From Parapristionchus giblindavisi (taxonomy: Eukaryota > Nematoda > Chromadorea > Rhabditida > Diplogasteridae), in assembly GCA_943737045.1 (NCBI GenBank), contig CALSFV010000287.1, positions 248,001 to 312,000 on the forward strand: a stretch of 64,000 nucleotides of DNA, in the 5' to 3' direction. Position 1 is the stretch's first letter; every line of letters starts with the position of its first letter. Shown one piece after another: positions 1 to 11,988 of the stretch. The notes under the pieces were generated by a model, which made no database searches, was not told the origin of the DNA, and worked only from the letters and a program-made list of their open reading frames with translations. Both the position numbers and the translations under genes were made by a program.

Positions 1-407
1 TCTGTACTTTCAAAGAGATACCAAATCAAGGTTTTCTGTCATATATAAGAAAATATTCGACGTAACCTATCTCTCATCGATGAACATCGTTCGTTCCTGT
101 AGTGGAACTGATCTTATCTATCTTACCATAACTCAATGACGAAATGACTCTTAGGTGTCATGGTACGGGTTATTCCATCTAATCTATGGTGACTTATGAC
201 ATGGAAAACTCTCGCTTATGTCATGTGACCAGAAGTTCTCTGTTCTCATTCACAACTGTTTTAAATATCGAAGATCTCTACATTGTTTATAAACAGTATA
301 ACTATTTGGTTCTATAAATATGGTAGTCTGACCTCTGATCACATCTCTCTAGCAGCCATTAATCATTATCTTAAAGGCCCATCCCTAACTACTTTATAAC
401 TTTCCGC

Positions 408-476
408 TCTCACAACGCCCTCCCGCTTTTTTGTCAGCGAGAGAGTATGGCCAGAGCAGAGTGCTCTGGCCTTATT
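408..476. mobile_element. MITE family 1, copy A (degenerate hairpin)
   Basis: A hairpin-forming element with a CTCCGCTCTGGCAA-type arm, a CTCTCGC/GCGAGAG inner arm and a central TTTGTC. Here the left arm reads CCGCTCTCACAACGCCCTCC and the right arm GAGAGAGTATGGCCAGAGCAG. Seven further copies lie in the window, at about 30.4, 33.1, 42.5, 47.5, 52.9, 53.7 and 61.2 kb. Confidence 0.6.
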
Positions 477-534
477 TGTTAGGTCTTTCTATAAATGGAG
501 AAAATACAGTAGAATGTTTCGGACGATTCAAACT

Positions 535-588
535 GTGATCACCCGCAGGACTTCGTGTGCTTTGAATGACGGGTTGTACCTTTACTTT
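535..588 (-). repeat. Dispersed 54-bp repeat, copy 1
   Basis: On the minus strand this reads GTACAACCCG, a short spacer, then CACACGAAGTCCTGCGGGTG and ATCAC. The same module recurs at 57821-57877, 60631-60684 and, shortened, at 60126-60164, all on the plus strand. No terminal repeats are visible and its nature is unknown. Confidence 0.65.
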
Positions 589-1809
589 TACTTTTAATTA
601 GTAGGGATGAGCTGCACTGTATCGGCCCCTACTAAATGAGACAGGTCATATCCAGTAGAACGCCCATCGAGTTAGATTATATTTCGACAGTTATGCAACA
701 TAGAAAGAGCAAAGTTTATTTTCAAAGATATCTTCATTGAGTAGACCGAGAACAAAGATAAAGATCACGAGACAAAGTTTTTCTCAAAATAGAAATCGAT
801 TAATGCGATTGACGCCTGTGTAGAGATAGATTGAACAATCGTACTTATCGAATTTTAAATAGATTCAAAACTTGACAAGGAAAAAGTAGAGCTTGGATCA
901 TATCCACAATCGTATTATCATCTCGATTGAATTGCCTTATATCCTTTACAGTATTCTCGGTCGTTCAACATCTGTTACGTATTCATTTCAATGGTGATAA
1001 ATCTATTGTATCGACAGTCCATTCACACTTTCCTTTCAATACACAAACTGCTTATACACAGATCCAATTCGAACTGCGATTGGAGTCCCTCGATTCACTC
1101 TTTTAGAAGGGGAGAACAAAGAGTGAGTAATCAGCTGGGCGAGGGAGGGTCATGGTGAAAATGTTTTTCGATCTTGAGTGGTGTTATTGAGATATAGTGT
1201 TGAGGGGAGAGGTAGAAAAGTTCAAACCGATTTGAACATATCCGGTGACAGACTAGTATGGGTGGTAATACTATTCGACAGTAGACATATGATTTACTTG
1301 TTCATCAAATGTGTAAACATTTCCGCCAAGGAAAGTTAAACGAACCTCCTAAACAATATGTAAGATTAAGATGAGTTTTAGGAGAAGATATGTGATCTAT
1401 TCGACATATTAAAAGTTTTCGAAATAGCTAGTTTCTTGCCAACGTAGACGTAATATATTTTCCACCCTTAATGTTAGATGACGAAATTCGGTAATGGCTT
1501 CTAGGAAATAATAAAATAGACTAACCGAAAAAATTGAGTTGCCGAGGTTTTTTCTAACTTTCTGAAATTATTATTAGAACTCTTTAGTTGTTTCTCAGTT
1601 TTTTAAACGATATTTCGATTTATCGATCCAATATTGCATTTAATTGTTACTTGTACTTGTGAAATGTAATGCATATAAAGCAGTGGCGAACAAATCAATA
1701 AAGATGCTGTTTTATTCAGCTTTAATTTGGATGGAGAGGAGGCAATTGTGATGATATATCATACACAAATCACTCGCATTCTCTTCATTATCAATCGATT
1801 GAAGAAGAT

Positions 1810-3450
1810 TCAAAATCCAAGAGGATTCTTTATGAAATCTTCATCTGTGAAGGGATTCTCTTTCTTCTCTTCTATTTCATCCACCTGAGTCTTCACTAGA
1901 CCATCGTCCTGAGAAAGATCAAACATCAAAGATCAAAGATCAAAGATCATTTATATTCTAACCATCCTCTCAGCACTCTTCATCTCACTCTTCAACTTCG
2001 CGGCCAAACTTTTCTCCTCCCATCCCCATGGATCACTGAATCTGAAAAAAGATCAAAGATCAAAGATCAAAGACCAAAGTTCAAAAAATGATAACCGATA
2101 TCCTTCAGCATCCATTGCTTCTAGTAGAATCTTATATAGAAGTAGATAGTCCGGACGTGTCCAATAATCAAGAGTTCTTTAAGTTATTCAATAATAGAAT
2201 GAATGAATGAATTACTGTATTACCGTAGATGATCACAGAATTTGATGAGAACAGAGGGTGAATTACATAGAAGATCAGAGTCTTTCTGGGCTTTCTTTGC
2301 TTCCAATAGATCCTTTTTCTCTCTATAGACAATGAATAGATGATGGAGATTCAAGAACCTTGACTTACTTTATTTTACACCATGGTAATGGTCCTCTCAA
2401 TTCGACCATAACATATAGAAGAGACCAAAGATCATCACCCCTTCCCTGTTCATTCTTCTCATGCGTAGACATGGAACAATAACGAGTTGTGCCTCTCAAA
2501 TCATAAATCTGACTTCATTGAACCGAATTACTGTAATCGTGATACCTGAACAATGCTCGTTTTCGTGGCTTACGCATCTTGTATCCTCCATCACTATCCT
2601 TAAGAGGTATCGATTAGGTTAAAGAATGACATAGTTTCGTACCGTCACAACGAATTCTCTGGAGAGTCCAAAGTCAAGAATATGAACAACATTTGGATCC
2701 GTTCCTCCGTTACGATTTCCCATTGCAAGATTGGCTGGTTTTACATCTCGATGAATGAAACCTGACTGTGGAAGGAATATGGTAGATTACGGTATCGAAA
2801 TGATCTTTGATCTTACATCATGAACTTGCTTCAAACCGTGGAGTACATGAATGCCAACTCGAATTTGAGTTGATTGTGAGCATTGTTTACCACACTTCCT
2901 GAAACATCATTTGATCTTTGGTCTTTGATCTTTGATCTCCAACCTCAAAAGAGAATTCAAGGAGTCTCCAAGTAAGCTCATGACCATATATTGAAATTTC
3001 TTCTTTTTGCCAGCTTGAATTAGTTCAGCGACATGTTTCTTGCCTCTGAGACGAGCGAGAATCTAAAAAGATCAAAGATCAAAAATCATCATCGAAGGTC
3101 CGACTCTCACATCCACTTCCACTTTCAGTACAGCTCCTCCCTCAACAAAGTTCGATTCAGCTTTCATCGCTGCTTGCTTTTTCGTCAGCGAATTCTCGAC
3201 CTAAAAATTAAAGATCAATTTGTAAAGATCAAAGATCAGCGCTTACAAGATACACAGCACCACATCCTCCTTCACCAAGTTTCCTTTGCACTCTCCATAC
3301 CTTACCAACTACCGTACCGTTGGGTAGCTCAACTGGACCATCCTCTATAATATGGATTATAAATTATGCATGCTGTACGGTTACAGTAGCATGTATGGAT
3401 TAGTTTAAGAGTGGACATCATAACCGACCATATTTAGTGTCCTTGGACAT
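1810..3450 (-). CDS. TTBK/CK1-like protein kinase
   Basis: A Ser/Thr kinase of the nematode tau-tubulin-kinase-like branch of the casein kinase 1 group. Twelve exons, read downward: 3450-3429, 3344-3247, 3200-3111, 3062-2944, 2898-2817, 2765-2643, 2598-2546, 2494-2369, 2322-2224, 2176-2075, 2035-1963, 1908-1810. They join in frame to 1086 nt (361 residues). Visible landmarks are the glycine loop LGEGGCGAVYLV near residue 30, a lysine in KKQAAMKAES, the catalytic loop HRDVKPANLAMG, the metal-binding loop ILDFGLSREF, the CK1-type RYCSMSTH element in place of an APE motif, and the typical tail ending KNPLGF. All catalytic residues are present, so it should be active. ATG 3450 was chosen because a stop sits just upstream of exon 2 and a short first exon restores the frame. 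Exon 1 is the least certain part. Introns carry GATCAAA arrays. Confidence 0.9.
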
Positions 3451-4739
3451 AGTATTGGAGTGTAAGGTAGAGTAGACTGATATGAGGATAATGGAGAGGA
3501 GAAGGAGGAACCGTCCTCGATTGACGAGAAAGTAGAAAATGAATGAATGAAGAAGAAGAATGAATGAAATGATCACGAATGTGGAATATTAAGCAATTTC
3601 GTATTTATGCTAATTTAATTTAATTTTTCGTCTTCAAGGCCAATTATATCTGTGAGAGAACCAACCTCCTCCTACAATGCGAATGCCCTGGAGTCTGGAA
3701 ATTTCTGGAAACTATCCAAATGGGCGGTTGCTCCTATAATTAGATTTCTTGATGATCCGCGCCGATTCTTTCAAATACATTATCTTTAATCTTTGATTTA
3801 TCTCATTACATAGTCTTTATTTCATCATGTTTTTGATTGGAATACCGCGACGTGAAGATTTGGCATAATTGAGCTTCTATCATTCCACTCTCACAATAGA
3901 GACATCAATCGATAAGAAGTACATACGTCTCGCAAATGCATCAAGATACAGACTAAACATAGGGGTTGCTGGCCTGCCATCGGGTCGTAAAATCATTGCG
4001 GGCCTGCAGCCCCCGAATAGCCAACTCTAATAGAAACGTCGATCGATATCAATTATCCTGTCTTTGTCTCTGTATTCATAACAACTCCAATGGTTCTTTG
4101 ATCAGACTCGAGAGACATAAGAGAGTCAAAAGACTTACAGACAGAGCGAGAGAGTACGCATTAGGAAGAGAGTACAAGGAAAGAAAAGATGGTGAGAGTA
4201 AAGTGATCTACCATCGATAGTGTTTATCATCATTGCCTCCCTTTGTTATCGCTCATTTTCCCCCTCAGAATATTTCGATTTCACGTCTTTTTCTTCGTGT
4301 TTTAGTATGAATTTTGTTAATCTCCCCTTCTTCATCTCTCTCCCTCACCCTGTCTCTTTGCTTCCACTCTCTCAAACTCCTTTAGTGATTTTCAATCAAC
4401 GATATCGTTAATCGATCCTTCTAAACTGCTTTGCATCTATTATGACTATTGTTGTCTAATCCTTCACCTGTTCCATTCTATTTTGCACATAATCCACCAA
4501 ATTATCATACACTACGTCTCCTCTCTTCTCTCTCTCACACTATTCTATTTTCACCCCTGTTAAAGTTGATCTATGATCTTTACTTTTTCCCTCTCCATGT
4601 CCATGTCTCTATATCTCCTCCTTTTCTCTATTCTATCATATTCTTTTTTCTCGTTATAAATCAGTTTTGAGGCGCGTACTACTTGCTACTTTCGCACTGT
4701 TCTGACATTTTGAGCCCTATAACTTATCATTCACAAGTT

Positions 4740-5955
4740 CTAATCCTCTTCATCTGCGTTCGTCTTCGATACCTATTGTGGACGTCGTTGTTCAAGGATA
4801 CCGGATAGGACTTGCGATCAATAAAAGAGAATGGATTGAGTGAGTACTTCTAATATAACTTGTGGTCACTACCCCATTCTTGAACTTGACATTCTGGAAC
4901 AAATACTATGTTTTGAACTACGGTCACTGCAAACAACGATAAATGGTCCTTGCTCCAGAATGGGGAGATTGAGGAACATAGCGTGGTCATGGTACCCAAG
5001 TCATTGCTACGAAGTGTTTCGTTATTCATACAGAGTAATTATCGATTGATTCAGATTTCCCCCAGCGAATTCTCCGTCAATCTTACGCTCATTCTGGCGA
5101 CTCCCTTCACTAATCGGGGAGTTCTCCAGGAGGATCATCATCTCTACACTCAATTGTGCATGATAGGTATGTCCATCATTTGTTTTCAAATTGTGTAATG
5201 GGAACTGAAAACGCCCCTTTTATACTTTGCATTCTGTTGGTATTGATTGTTTATTTCACACATATTTGATGGTAGTATGAAGGTGATAAGGATATCGGAA
5301 GAGGTGTCTCTAGCTCTATTCATGTCTTTTCTGTTGTTTAAAAGTTGTGAAAGGAAAGTAAATAAGACGCGCATACTCCCAGTTGTTCGGTCTCCGTTCA
5401 TCACTATTGAAAACTGCATGACTTATCATAAAGTTCAAATCTCTGAATTTATGATATTTTCTCTTTTCACATTCCGAATGGCCGTTTCACCTTCATCATC
5501 AGACAATTGGTGTCTACAACGAGGATGGGCGACTTGACGAGCATATACTCCTCCATCTGCTGATGAACGAAGACGTCACTCGAACGCCATCTAGGTGATG
5601 ACAACTTTAAATGCATCATTCTCGTTTCAAAAGTGAGAAAAATTTAAGACGACTCCACATATATAGCGAACTATCTAATCGTTTTTCGTTTCTTTTCGTC
5701 ACTTTTGAACTAAACATTAGTTGGAACACGTTGTTGTCCAAAAGGTCAATCCGCTGATTCTATCGTAATCCTTTGTTGTGCAGATTGAATTCCGTTCGAC
5801 ACTGAGGTATTCAACCTCGAGGAGAACATGGACATCGTTAAGGCGTCATCAGTCACCCTTCTTCGGTATCACATCGGATATCTACAGAAGCAGGATGATG
5901 AACGGATCTTCTGGCTTCGTCTTCGTCTGGTGGTCTTCTTTTTCGAATGAATAAA
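4740..5955 (+). pseudogene. Gene-like exon fragments in the left arm
   Basis: Several stretches look like remains of a multi-exon plus-strand gene: an open segment ending at a good donor near 4833, an exon-like block at 5054-5164 after a TTCAG acceptor, and a last block at 5785-5949 after TTGTGCAG, followed directly by AATAAA. The mirror copy at 10510-10625 has an in-frame stop and more differences than its surroundings. I do not recognise the product, and no continuous reading frame can be defended, so this may be non-coding. Confidence 0.25.
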
Positions 5956-6127
5956 GATATTTGGGTGTGTAAATGTTTGAAATCGGTGTCTAAGCCCGCG
6001 AAGTTAAATGGGCGGAGCCATAATCGCTATATATGTAGGGTAAACCAGAAAGGGGCGGAGCTATGTATCGGCATATAAGCGCGGTAGTGCCCGAGTATAT
6101 GTAGTCTATTTGCCATGTCTACGAATA

Positions 6128-6203
6128 GGGACCCATGGTCTAGCGGATAACAGGTCGAACTATCATTCCGATAGGTTGGTCGGCAGGAAAGTTCGATTCC
6201 CAG
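6128..6203 (+). repeat. tRNA-like sequence in the left arm (SINE-type or pseudogene)
   Basis: TGGTCTAGCGG matches an A box and AGTTCGATTCC a B box, at tRNA spacing. Pairing of the acceptor and anticodon arms is poor, so this is not a credible functional tRNA. The mirror copy is at 9475-9547, where the B box has decayed to AGTTCAAATCC. Confidence 0.5.
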
Positions 6204-6489
6204 AAGAGGAAAGAGAAAGTATGAATTGTTCCATATTAGCGCAGCTCTTTTGTCATTTTTCCTTGACTTTTCGATGTTTAATTTTAGCGAGTAGAAGCTC
6301 ATTACAATTAAAATAATGATGAATCTTGAACTTACTTTTTGCCAAATAAAATTGCACTGTGTATAGTTTTAAAATACAATTAATTTCTATGTTTATTCGT
6401 TAACTAACAAAAAAGGAAAGATTACGGTCGCTTGATAAGGCTATTGTAGATGGATGTTCTTTCTCATCGATTTATTTTTTTCATCTTTA

Positions 6490-6868
6490 GCTTTATATCA
6501 GCATAATCAAATTTTTCATCAAACCAAATCACGAATTAATCGATCAACGTAGAATGGAGCGTTGGATGATCGGCTGTACCTTACTTGATCATGTCTCCAA
6601 TGAGCGGCTGCGAGATTCTACTAGAGTGCGGGATTTTGTCCACACTGCTCAGATGAGGAAATGGTCTTGGTTACACAAGATTGCGAAGGACAACTGCTGG
6701 AAGTGGAGCCGATCTGTAATCGAATGGTTCCCACGAAGGAAAAGAAGAAAGAGCCGGCCTATCACGCGATGGAGCGATTCCTTCCGCAACGCAATCGGTG
6801 TCAACTTTCTCAGCGAGGCGAGGAGTAAGACGTGGAGCGCTATGCATATCAGAGCTCTCATCCCTTGA
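6490..6868 (+). pseudogene. RTE-type LINE remnant, left arm
   Basis: The translation from 6554 carries the domain found after the reverse transcriptase in RTE-clade retrotransposons: RRMER or MERWMIG, a region of the LRDSTRVRDFV type, KWSWLHKIA, then a WFPRRKRRKSRPITRW segment. Only this C-terminal piece remains; no reverse transcriptase or endonuclease domain is present. Compared with the right arm, 11 bases are missing near 6545, which breaks the frame upstream of the first Met. Confidence 0.75.
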
Positions 6869-7040
6869 CCTCTAGATAAATGTGTTCAAATCGTAAAATC
6901 GTAAAAAAATGTATATCATCGATCATTCTCATGTATTTACGCTTTACTCATATTGTACGAAACAGCTTTAAAATATGAGCAATTAAAATAAAACAAAGAG
7001 TATTTTTATGTGAAACTGGTAACATTTTGAATGCTCTGGG

Positions 7041-7165
7041 TCGGATGAGAATCGATGAATAAGAATCGACTGGACGATAACCATTGCATACTTTCTCTAT
7101 TCATTAGCGTTTGTCTCTCAAATAGTTTTCATCCAGTCGGTTATTGTTCATCAATTCTCATCCGA
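7041..7165. mobile_element. MITE family 2, left-arm copy
   Basis: Long terminal inverted repeats: TCGGATGAGAATCGATGAAT with CGACTGGACGATAAC at the left, mirrored by a GTTTTCATCCAGTCGG and ATTCTCATCCGA end. The length is 125 bp. The same element lies in the right arm (8499-8623) and, outside the palindrome, at about 51994-52140. Confidence 0.8.
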
Positions 7166-7617
7166 TCTAGTGGCCATTTTGAGGAAGACGTGATAGATAT
7201 TCCATCGTACAGAATATTGAAAAAGACAATGGTTAACTTTCTAATGCCTATTTTCTTAGATTTGTTTTAAGTGTATGAACAATATTTACTGATGAGTAGA
7301 ATCCGATTCGAACTAATTTATTCCTGTGAGAAAATTGAAATTTCCGAGACCCATGAAATTATGAAAAAATGTCATAACTATATTTTCAGTGATAATTCAA
7401 GGTCGATTCAGTTGGGAGGTTCTAATCTATTCATCTCACCTATTTTACGATGATTATTGGTATGATCATCACATCATTATACTCAGCTTTATCTATTTAA
7501 CTAAATTTTTTTCAATATGGAACAGTATTCTTTGGTTATATTAATCGACTTTTCCATGCGATATCTGTACCAGGCGCACTATTACAGTCATTTAGCGTCT
7601 TTATTTTATCAAAATTA

Positions 7618-7998
7618 TCTTTGTAATTTGATCTTTTATCATTGTCCACAATTTTTTCAAACAATTAGCGAAAATAAGAAAAGTTTTCGATAGTTTTCTT
7701 AGCTGTTGAATTCTGTTGAAAAAGATTCAATAGTTTTACGCATGCACAATTGAATGATAAGTTATGACAATTTGCCTAAATGTCTCTAGAAAAGCGTATA
7801 GTAATGATGTCAAGATAGGAAGTGGTTCCCTATCGATGTTAGATCAATGATAGAGTGGCCAGTTGATTAGACGAGATCGATGGGCAGAGACGCAGAGAAT
7901 CATCGCGCGCGCACTGAACTCAATTTAGCATCACTGTTGAGACGGGTGACGGGCGGGATAACTTCACTGAAAAAAAATACAAAATTTAAAAAAAATAG
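7618..7998. other. Spacer of the giant inverted repeat
   Basis: 381 bp not matched between the arms. It has no open frame of note. It contains a small GC-rich patch near 7900 with alternating GCGCGCGC. This would be the loop of any hairpin transcript. Confidence 0.8.
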
Positions 7999-8498
7999 TA
8001 ATTTTGATAAAATAAAGACGCTAAATGACTGTAATAGTGCGCCTGGTACAGATATCGCATGGAAAAGTCGATTAATATAACCAAAGAATACTGTTCCATA
8101 TTGAAAAAAAATTAGTTAAATAGATAAAGCTGAGTATAATGATGTGATGATCATACCAATAATCATCGTAAAATAGGTGAGATGAATAGATTAGAACCTC
8201 CCAACTGAATCGACCTTGAATTATCACTGAAAATATAGTTATGACATTTTTTCATAATTTCATGGGTCTCGGAAATTTCAATTTTCTCACAGGAATAAAT
8301 TAGTTCGAATATATTAGTTCGAATCGCAATTTTCTCACAGGAATAAATTAGTTCGAATCGGATTCTACTCATCAGTAAATATTGTTCATACACTTAAAAC
8401 AAATCTAAGAAAATAGGCATTAGAAAGTTAACCATTGTCTTTTTCAATATTCTGTACGATGGAATATCTATCACGTCTTCTTCAAAATGGCCACTAGA

Positions 8499-8623
8499 TC
8501 GGATGAGAATTGATGAACAATAACCGACTGGATGAAAACTATTTGAGAGACAAACGCTAATGAATAGAGAAAGTATGCAATGGTTATCGTCCAGTCGATT
8601 CTTATTCATCGATTCTCATCCGA
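8499..8623. mobile_element. MITE family 2, right-arm copy
   Basis: Mirror of 7041-7165 with the same terminal inverted repeats and the same 125-bp length. The flank GGCCACTA next to this end resembles the GGCACTA end of the copy near 52 kb, so the true element may extend a few bases further. Confidence 0.8.
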
Positions 8624-8795
8624 CCCAGAGCATTCAAAATGTTACCAGTTTCACATAAAAATACTCTTTGTTTTATTTTAATTGCTCATATTTTAAAGCT
8701 GTTTCGTACAATATGAGTAAAGCGTAAATACATGAGAATGATCGATGATATACATTTTTTTACGATTTTACGATTTGAACACATTTATCTAGAGG

Positions 8796-9227
8796 TCAAG
8801 GGATGAGAGCTCTGATATGCATAGCGCTCCACATCTTACTCCTCGCCTCGCTGAGAAAGTTGACACCGATTGCGTTGCGGAAGGAATCGCTCCATCGCGT
8901 GATAGGCCGGCTCTTTCTTCTTTTCCTTCGTGGGAACCATTCGATTACAGATCGGCTCCACTTCCAGCAGTTGTCCTTCGCAATCTTGAGTAACCAAGAC
9001 CATTTCCTCATCTGAGCAGTGTGGACAAAATCCCGCACTCTAGTAGAATCTCGCAGCCGCTCATTGGAGACATGATCAAGTAAGGTACAGCCGATCATCC
9101 AACGCTCCATTCTACGTTGAGCCACCGACAATCGATTAATTCGTGATTTGGTTTGATGAAAAATTTGATTATGCTGATATAAAGCTAAAGATGAAAAAAA
9201 TAAATCGATGAGAAAGAACATCCACAA
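8796..9227 (-). pseudogene. RTE-type LINE remnant, right arm
   Basis: The open frame is longer than in the left arm (143 codons) because the 11 bases missing there are present, so residues such as RINRLSVAQRRMER are read through. The rest matches the left arm: a WMIG motif, KWSWLLKIA and RPITRW. It is a C-terminal fragment only; no RT or endonuclease domain lies within the arm. Confidence 0.75.
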
Positions 9228-9474
9228 TACAATAGCCTTATCAAGCGACCGTAATCTTTCCTTTTTTGTTAGTTAACGAATAAACATAGAAATTAATTGT
9301 ATTTTAAAACTATACACAGTGCAATTTTATTTGGCAAAAAGTAAGTTCAAGATTCATCATTATTTTAATTGTAATGAGCTTCTACTCGCTAAAATTAAAC
9401 ATCGAAAAGTCAAGGAAAAATGACAAAAGAGCTGCGTTAATATGGAACAATTCATACTTTCTCTTTCCTCTTCG

Positions 9475-9547
9475 GGGATTTGAACTTTCCTGCCGACCAA
9501 CCTATCGGATTGATAGTTCGACCTGTTATCCGCTAGACCATGGGTCC
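9475..9547 (-). repeat. tRNA-like sequence in the right arm
   Basis: Mirror of 6128-6203. The A box TGGTCTAGCGG is intact; the B-box region has base changes. It is not a functional tRNA by arm pairing. Confidence 0.45.
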
Positions 9548-11988
9548 CTATTCGTAGACATGGCAAATAGACTACATATACTCGGGCACTACCGCGCTTA
9601 TATGCCGATACATAGCTCCGCCCCTTTCTGGTTTACCCTACATATATAGCGATTATGGCTCCGCCCATTTAACTTCGCGGGCTTAGACACCGATTTCAAA
9701 CATTTACACACCCAAATATCTTTATTCATTCGAAAAAGAAGACCACCAGACGAAGACGAAGCCAGAAGATCCGTTCATCATCCTGCTTCTGTAGATATCC
9801 GATGTGATACCGAAGAAGGGTGACTGATGACGCCTTAACGATGTCCATGTTCTCCTCGAGGTTGAATACCTCAGTGTCGAACGGAATTCAATCTGCACAA
9901 CAAAGGATTACGATAGAATCAGCGGATTGACCTTTTGGACAACAACGTGTTCCAACTAATGTTTAGTTCAAAAGTGACGAAAAGAAACGAAAAACGATTA
10001 GATAGTTCGCTATATATGTGGAGTCGTCTTAAATTTTTCTCACTTTTGAAACGAGAACGATGCATTTAAAGTTGTCATCACCTAGATGGCGTTCGAGTGA
10101 CGTCTTCGTTCATCAGCAGATGGAGGAGTATATGCTCGTCAAGTCGCCCATCCTCGTTGTAGACACCAATTGTCTGATGATGAAGGTGAAACGGCCATTC
10201 GGAATGTGAAAAGAGAAAATATCATAAATTCAGAGATTTGAACTTTATGATAAGTCATGCAGTTTTCAATAGTGATGAACGGAGACCGAACAACTGGGAG
10301 TATGCGCGTCTTATTTACTTTCCTTTCGCAACTTTTAAACAACAGAAAAGACAAGAATAGAGCTACAGACACCTCTTCCGATATCCTTATCACCTTCATA
10401 CTACCATCAAATTTGTGTGAAATAAACAATCAATACCAACAGAATGCAAAGTATAAAAGGGGCGTTTTCAGTTCCCATTACACAATTTGAAAACAAATGA
10501 TGGACATACCTATCAGACACTATTGAGTGTAGAGATGATGATCCTCCTGGAGCACTCTCCGATTAGTGAATTGAGTCGTCAGAATGAGCGTAAGAGAGAC
10601 GGAGAAATCACTGGAGGAAATCTGAATAAATCGATAATTATTCTGCATGAACACCGAAACACTTCGTAGCAATCACTTGGGTACCATGACCACGCCATGT
10701 TCCTCAAGCTCCCCATTCTGGAGCAAGGACCATTTATCGTTTTTTGCAGTAACAGTAGTTCAAAAAATATTATTTGTTCCAGAATGTCAAGTTCAAGAAT
10801 GGGGTAGTGACCACAAGTTATATTAGAAGTACTCACTCAGTCCATTCTCTTTTATTGATCACAAATCCTATCCAGTATCCTTGAACAACGACGTCCACAA
10901 TGGGTATCCAAGACGAACACAGCTGAAGAGGATTAGAACTTGTGAATGATAAGTTCGAGGGCTCAAAATGTCAGAACAGTGCGAAAGTAGCAAATAGTAC
11001 GCGCCTCAAAACTGATTTATAACGAGAAAAAAGAATATGATGGAATAGAGAGAGGGAAGAGATATAGAAATGGAGATGGAGAGGGAAAAAAGATCAATGA
11101 TCAACTTTAACAGGGGAGAAAATAGAATAGTGTGAGAAAGAAGATATAAGGCCGAAAACTGAAAAACGAATGGAATGAAAATGGGGACACGTAGTGTATG
11201 ATAATTTGGTGGATTATGTGCAAATTAGAATGGAATAGGTGAAGGATTAGACAACAATAGTCATAATATATGCAAATCAGTTTAGAAGGATCGATTAATG
11301 ATATCGTTGATTGAAAATCACTAAAGGAGTTTGAGAGAAGGGAAGCAAAGAGACAGGATGAGGGTGAGAGAGATGAAGAAGGGGAGATTAACAAAATTCA
11401 TACTAAAACACGAAGAAAAAGACGTGAAATCGAAATATTCTGAGCGGAAAAATGAGCGATAACAAAGGGAGGCAATGATGATAAACACTATCGATGGTAG
11501 ATCACTTTACTCTCACCATCTTTTCTTTCCTTGTACTCTCTTCCTAATGCATACTCTCTCGCTCTGTCTGTATGTCTTTTGTCTCTCTTATATCTCTCGA
11601 CTCTGATCAAAGAACCATCACACAATTGGATGAATACAGAGACAAAGACAGGATAAGTGATATCGATCGACGTTTCTATTAGAGTTGGCTATTCGGGGGC
11701 TGCAGGCCCGCAATGATTTTACGACCCGATGGCAGGCCAGCAACCCCTATGTTTAGTCTGTATCTTGATGCATTTGCGAGACGTATGTACTTCTTATCGA
11801 TTGATGTCTATATTGTTAAGAGGAAGACGAGGGAGTGGAATGACAGAAGTAAAATTATGCCAAATATTCGCACGCAGTATACCTATCAAACCTTGATGAA
11901 ATAAAGGTTATGTAATGAGATAAAGATCAAAGATTAGAGATAATGTATTTGAAAGAATCAGCGCGGATCATCAAGAAATCTAATTATA

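Larger units (their letters stand above)
1..1809. other. Intergenic DNA without a recognised gene
   Basis: No frame on either strand gives a convincing exon chain. The stretch is AT-rich. It holds one degenerate copy of the hairpin MITE described below (408-476) and one copy of a dispersed 54-bp repeat (535-588). It lies downstream of the kinase gene that ends at 1810, so its right edge should contain that gene's 3' UTR. Confidence 0.6.
3735..7617 (+). repeat. Giant inverted repeat, left arm
   Basis: This 3.9-kb arm is matched in inverted orientation by 7999-11988. The outer limits are exact in the sequence: TATAATTAGATTTC at 3735 mirrors the end at 11988. The match stops at the inner ends 7617 and 7999. 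Long blocks are identical (for example the 180 bp near 5770-5950 against 9720-9900), other blocks differ by a few percent. The arm holds an RTE-type retrotransposon remnant, a MITE, a tRNA-like piece and gene-like fragments. No clear target duplication flanks the whole unit, so it may be a segmental inverted duplication rather than a transposon. Confidence 0.95.
7999..11988 (-). repeat. Giant inverted repeat, right arm
   Basis: Inverted copy of 3735-7617. It is about 0.1 kb longer, partly because of a tandem duplication near 8285-8355, where an AATTTTCTCACAGGAATAAA segment is repeated, and because of an 11-bp stretch near 9118 that the left arm lacks. The right end lies at 11988. Confidence 0.95.
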
